DNA of 64,000 nucleotides from Natronolimnohabitans sp. A-GB9 (lineage in GTDB: Archaea > Halobacteriota > Halobacteria > Halobacteriales > Natrialbaceae). Below, piece after piece: positions 63,716 through 64,000 of the stretch; the first letter of the stretch is position 1; each line of letters opens with the position of its first letter. The notes below the pieces were generated by a model. That model was not told the origin of the DNA. It saw only the letters and a program-made list of their open reading frames with translations, and searched no databases. The position numbers and the translations under genes were made by a program. The stretch lies in contig NZ_JAVDDV010000004.1 of the NCBI RefSeq assembly GCF_030848565.1, forward strand, positions 62,001 to 126,000, given 5' to 3'.

Positions 63716-64000
63716 TCATTCAATGAGCTGTTGATACTCGAGTGGTCGAGCCTCGGCTTTGTATGTCGCATAGACTGCTTCTGCCCACTTGCGTGCCGCC
63801 GGTGTGTCGGTGTCGATTAACACCTCCACACCTGCTCCGTCGGGATCGTAGTCGTTGACCGCGATTCGAGCGTCAAAGAAACTGAGCCCATAGGCTGGCA
63901 CATCGTCGTGGACGAGGGGCTTCAGATTGCCGCTTTCGAGGATCTCAGAACAGAGTTCGGGATACGTCGCGAGAATGTATCTCGCAGCGTTTGGGGGGTT
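63716..64000 (-). CDS. FilR1/DUF1724-domain transcriptional regulator, 5' part outside window
   Basis: The C-terminal 94 codons of a gene that runs off the right edge (no start in the window; the frame is open to base 64000). ARYILATYPELCSEILESGN, GLSFFDARIAVNDYD, VEVLIDTDTPAARKWAEAVY match the C-terminal ligand-binding domain (FilR1/DUF1724) of haloarchaeal winged-helix regulators. The N-terminal DNA-binding domain should be beyond the edge. It may control osmC and arsM, which follow on the same strand. Confidence 0.8.
   Translation of the reverse strand, partial: NPPNAARYILATYPELCSEILESGNLKPLVHDDVPAYGLSFFDARIAVNDYDPDGAGVEVLIDTDTPAARKWAEAVYATYKAEARPLEYQQLIE

Overview
The window is chromosomal DNA of a haloarchaeon, probably of the Natrialbales (Natrinema/Haloterrigena/Natronorubrum-like). 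The genes are GC-rich, the proteins are very acidic, and several starts lie about 25-30 nt behind an archaeal TATA box, as expected for leaderless transcripts. Exported proteins carry Tat/lipobox signals. There is an Orc1/Cdc6 initiator with haloarchaeal origin boxes, a PolD small subunit, SAMP2, an archaeal AlaRS and an archaeal RFC small subunit. No rRNA, tRNA or CRISPR array was recognised.

Layout. 1-0.9 kb: 3' end of a TnpB gene cut by the window edge. 1-6.5 kb: housekeeping genes (thioesterase, CNNM/CorC-like protein, glutaredoxin plus peroxiredoxin-like pair, Sua5) and a Cas4-like protein with a degraded nuclease centre. 6.8-11.6 kb: an AT-richer island with a membrane methyltransferase, two UbiA prenyltransferases, a P450 and a phosphoribosyltransferase, which looks like an uncharacterised isoprenoid-tailoring cluster. 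11.8-14 kb: HdrD-like membrane Fe-S oxidoreductase. 14-14.4 kb: a VapB-type antitoxin whose VapC partner is reduced to 22 codons. 14.5-30.6 kb: glutamine amidotransferase, divergent AMP-ligase, hydrolase, AlaRS, degenerate sensor kinase, RFC small subunit, bactofilin-like membrane protein, SAMP2, redoxin, tryptophanase, aspartate kinase. 30.9-34.3 kb: a coupled set of a small putative DNA-binding protein, UbiD and a UbiD paralogue without the catalytic motif.

34.6-47.1 kb: one long co-directional catabolic block. It holds acyl-CoA synthetase, acyl-CoA dehydrogenase, both acyl-CoA carboxylase subunits, a MaoC hydratase, a complete Liv-type ABC importer and a second hot-dog protein. The order suggests import and activation of a short branched acid, followed by dehydrogenation, biotin-dependent carboxylation and hydration, as in isovalerate/leucine breakdown.

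47.8-56.5 kb: replication region with PolD small subunit, signal peptidase, Orc1/Cdc6, a replication origin with inverted ORBs around an AT-rich stretch, and arvABC (oapABC). 56.6-64 kb: small membrane peptide, haloarchaeal proteins of unknown function, an iron ABC permease/binding-protein pair behind a DtxR-type operator, SAM methyltransferases, OsmC, and the 3' part of a FilR1-type regulator.

Two features run across the window. First, a family of palindromic elements (about 50-160 bp, two end types) often sits exactly on the stop codons of neighbouring genes. Second, many proteins keep an enzyme fold but have lost key catalytic residues (Cas4-like, UbiD-like, AMP-ligase, peroxiredoxin-like, histidine kinase, RecA/KaiC-like, OsmC).
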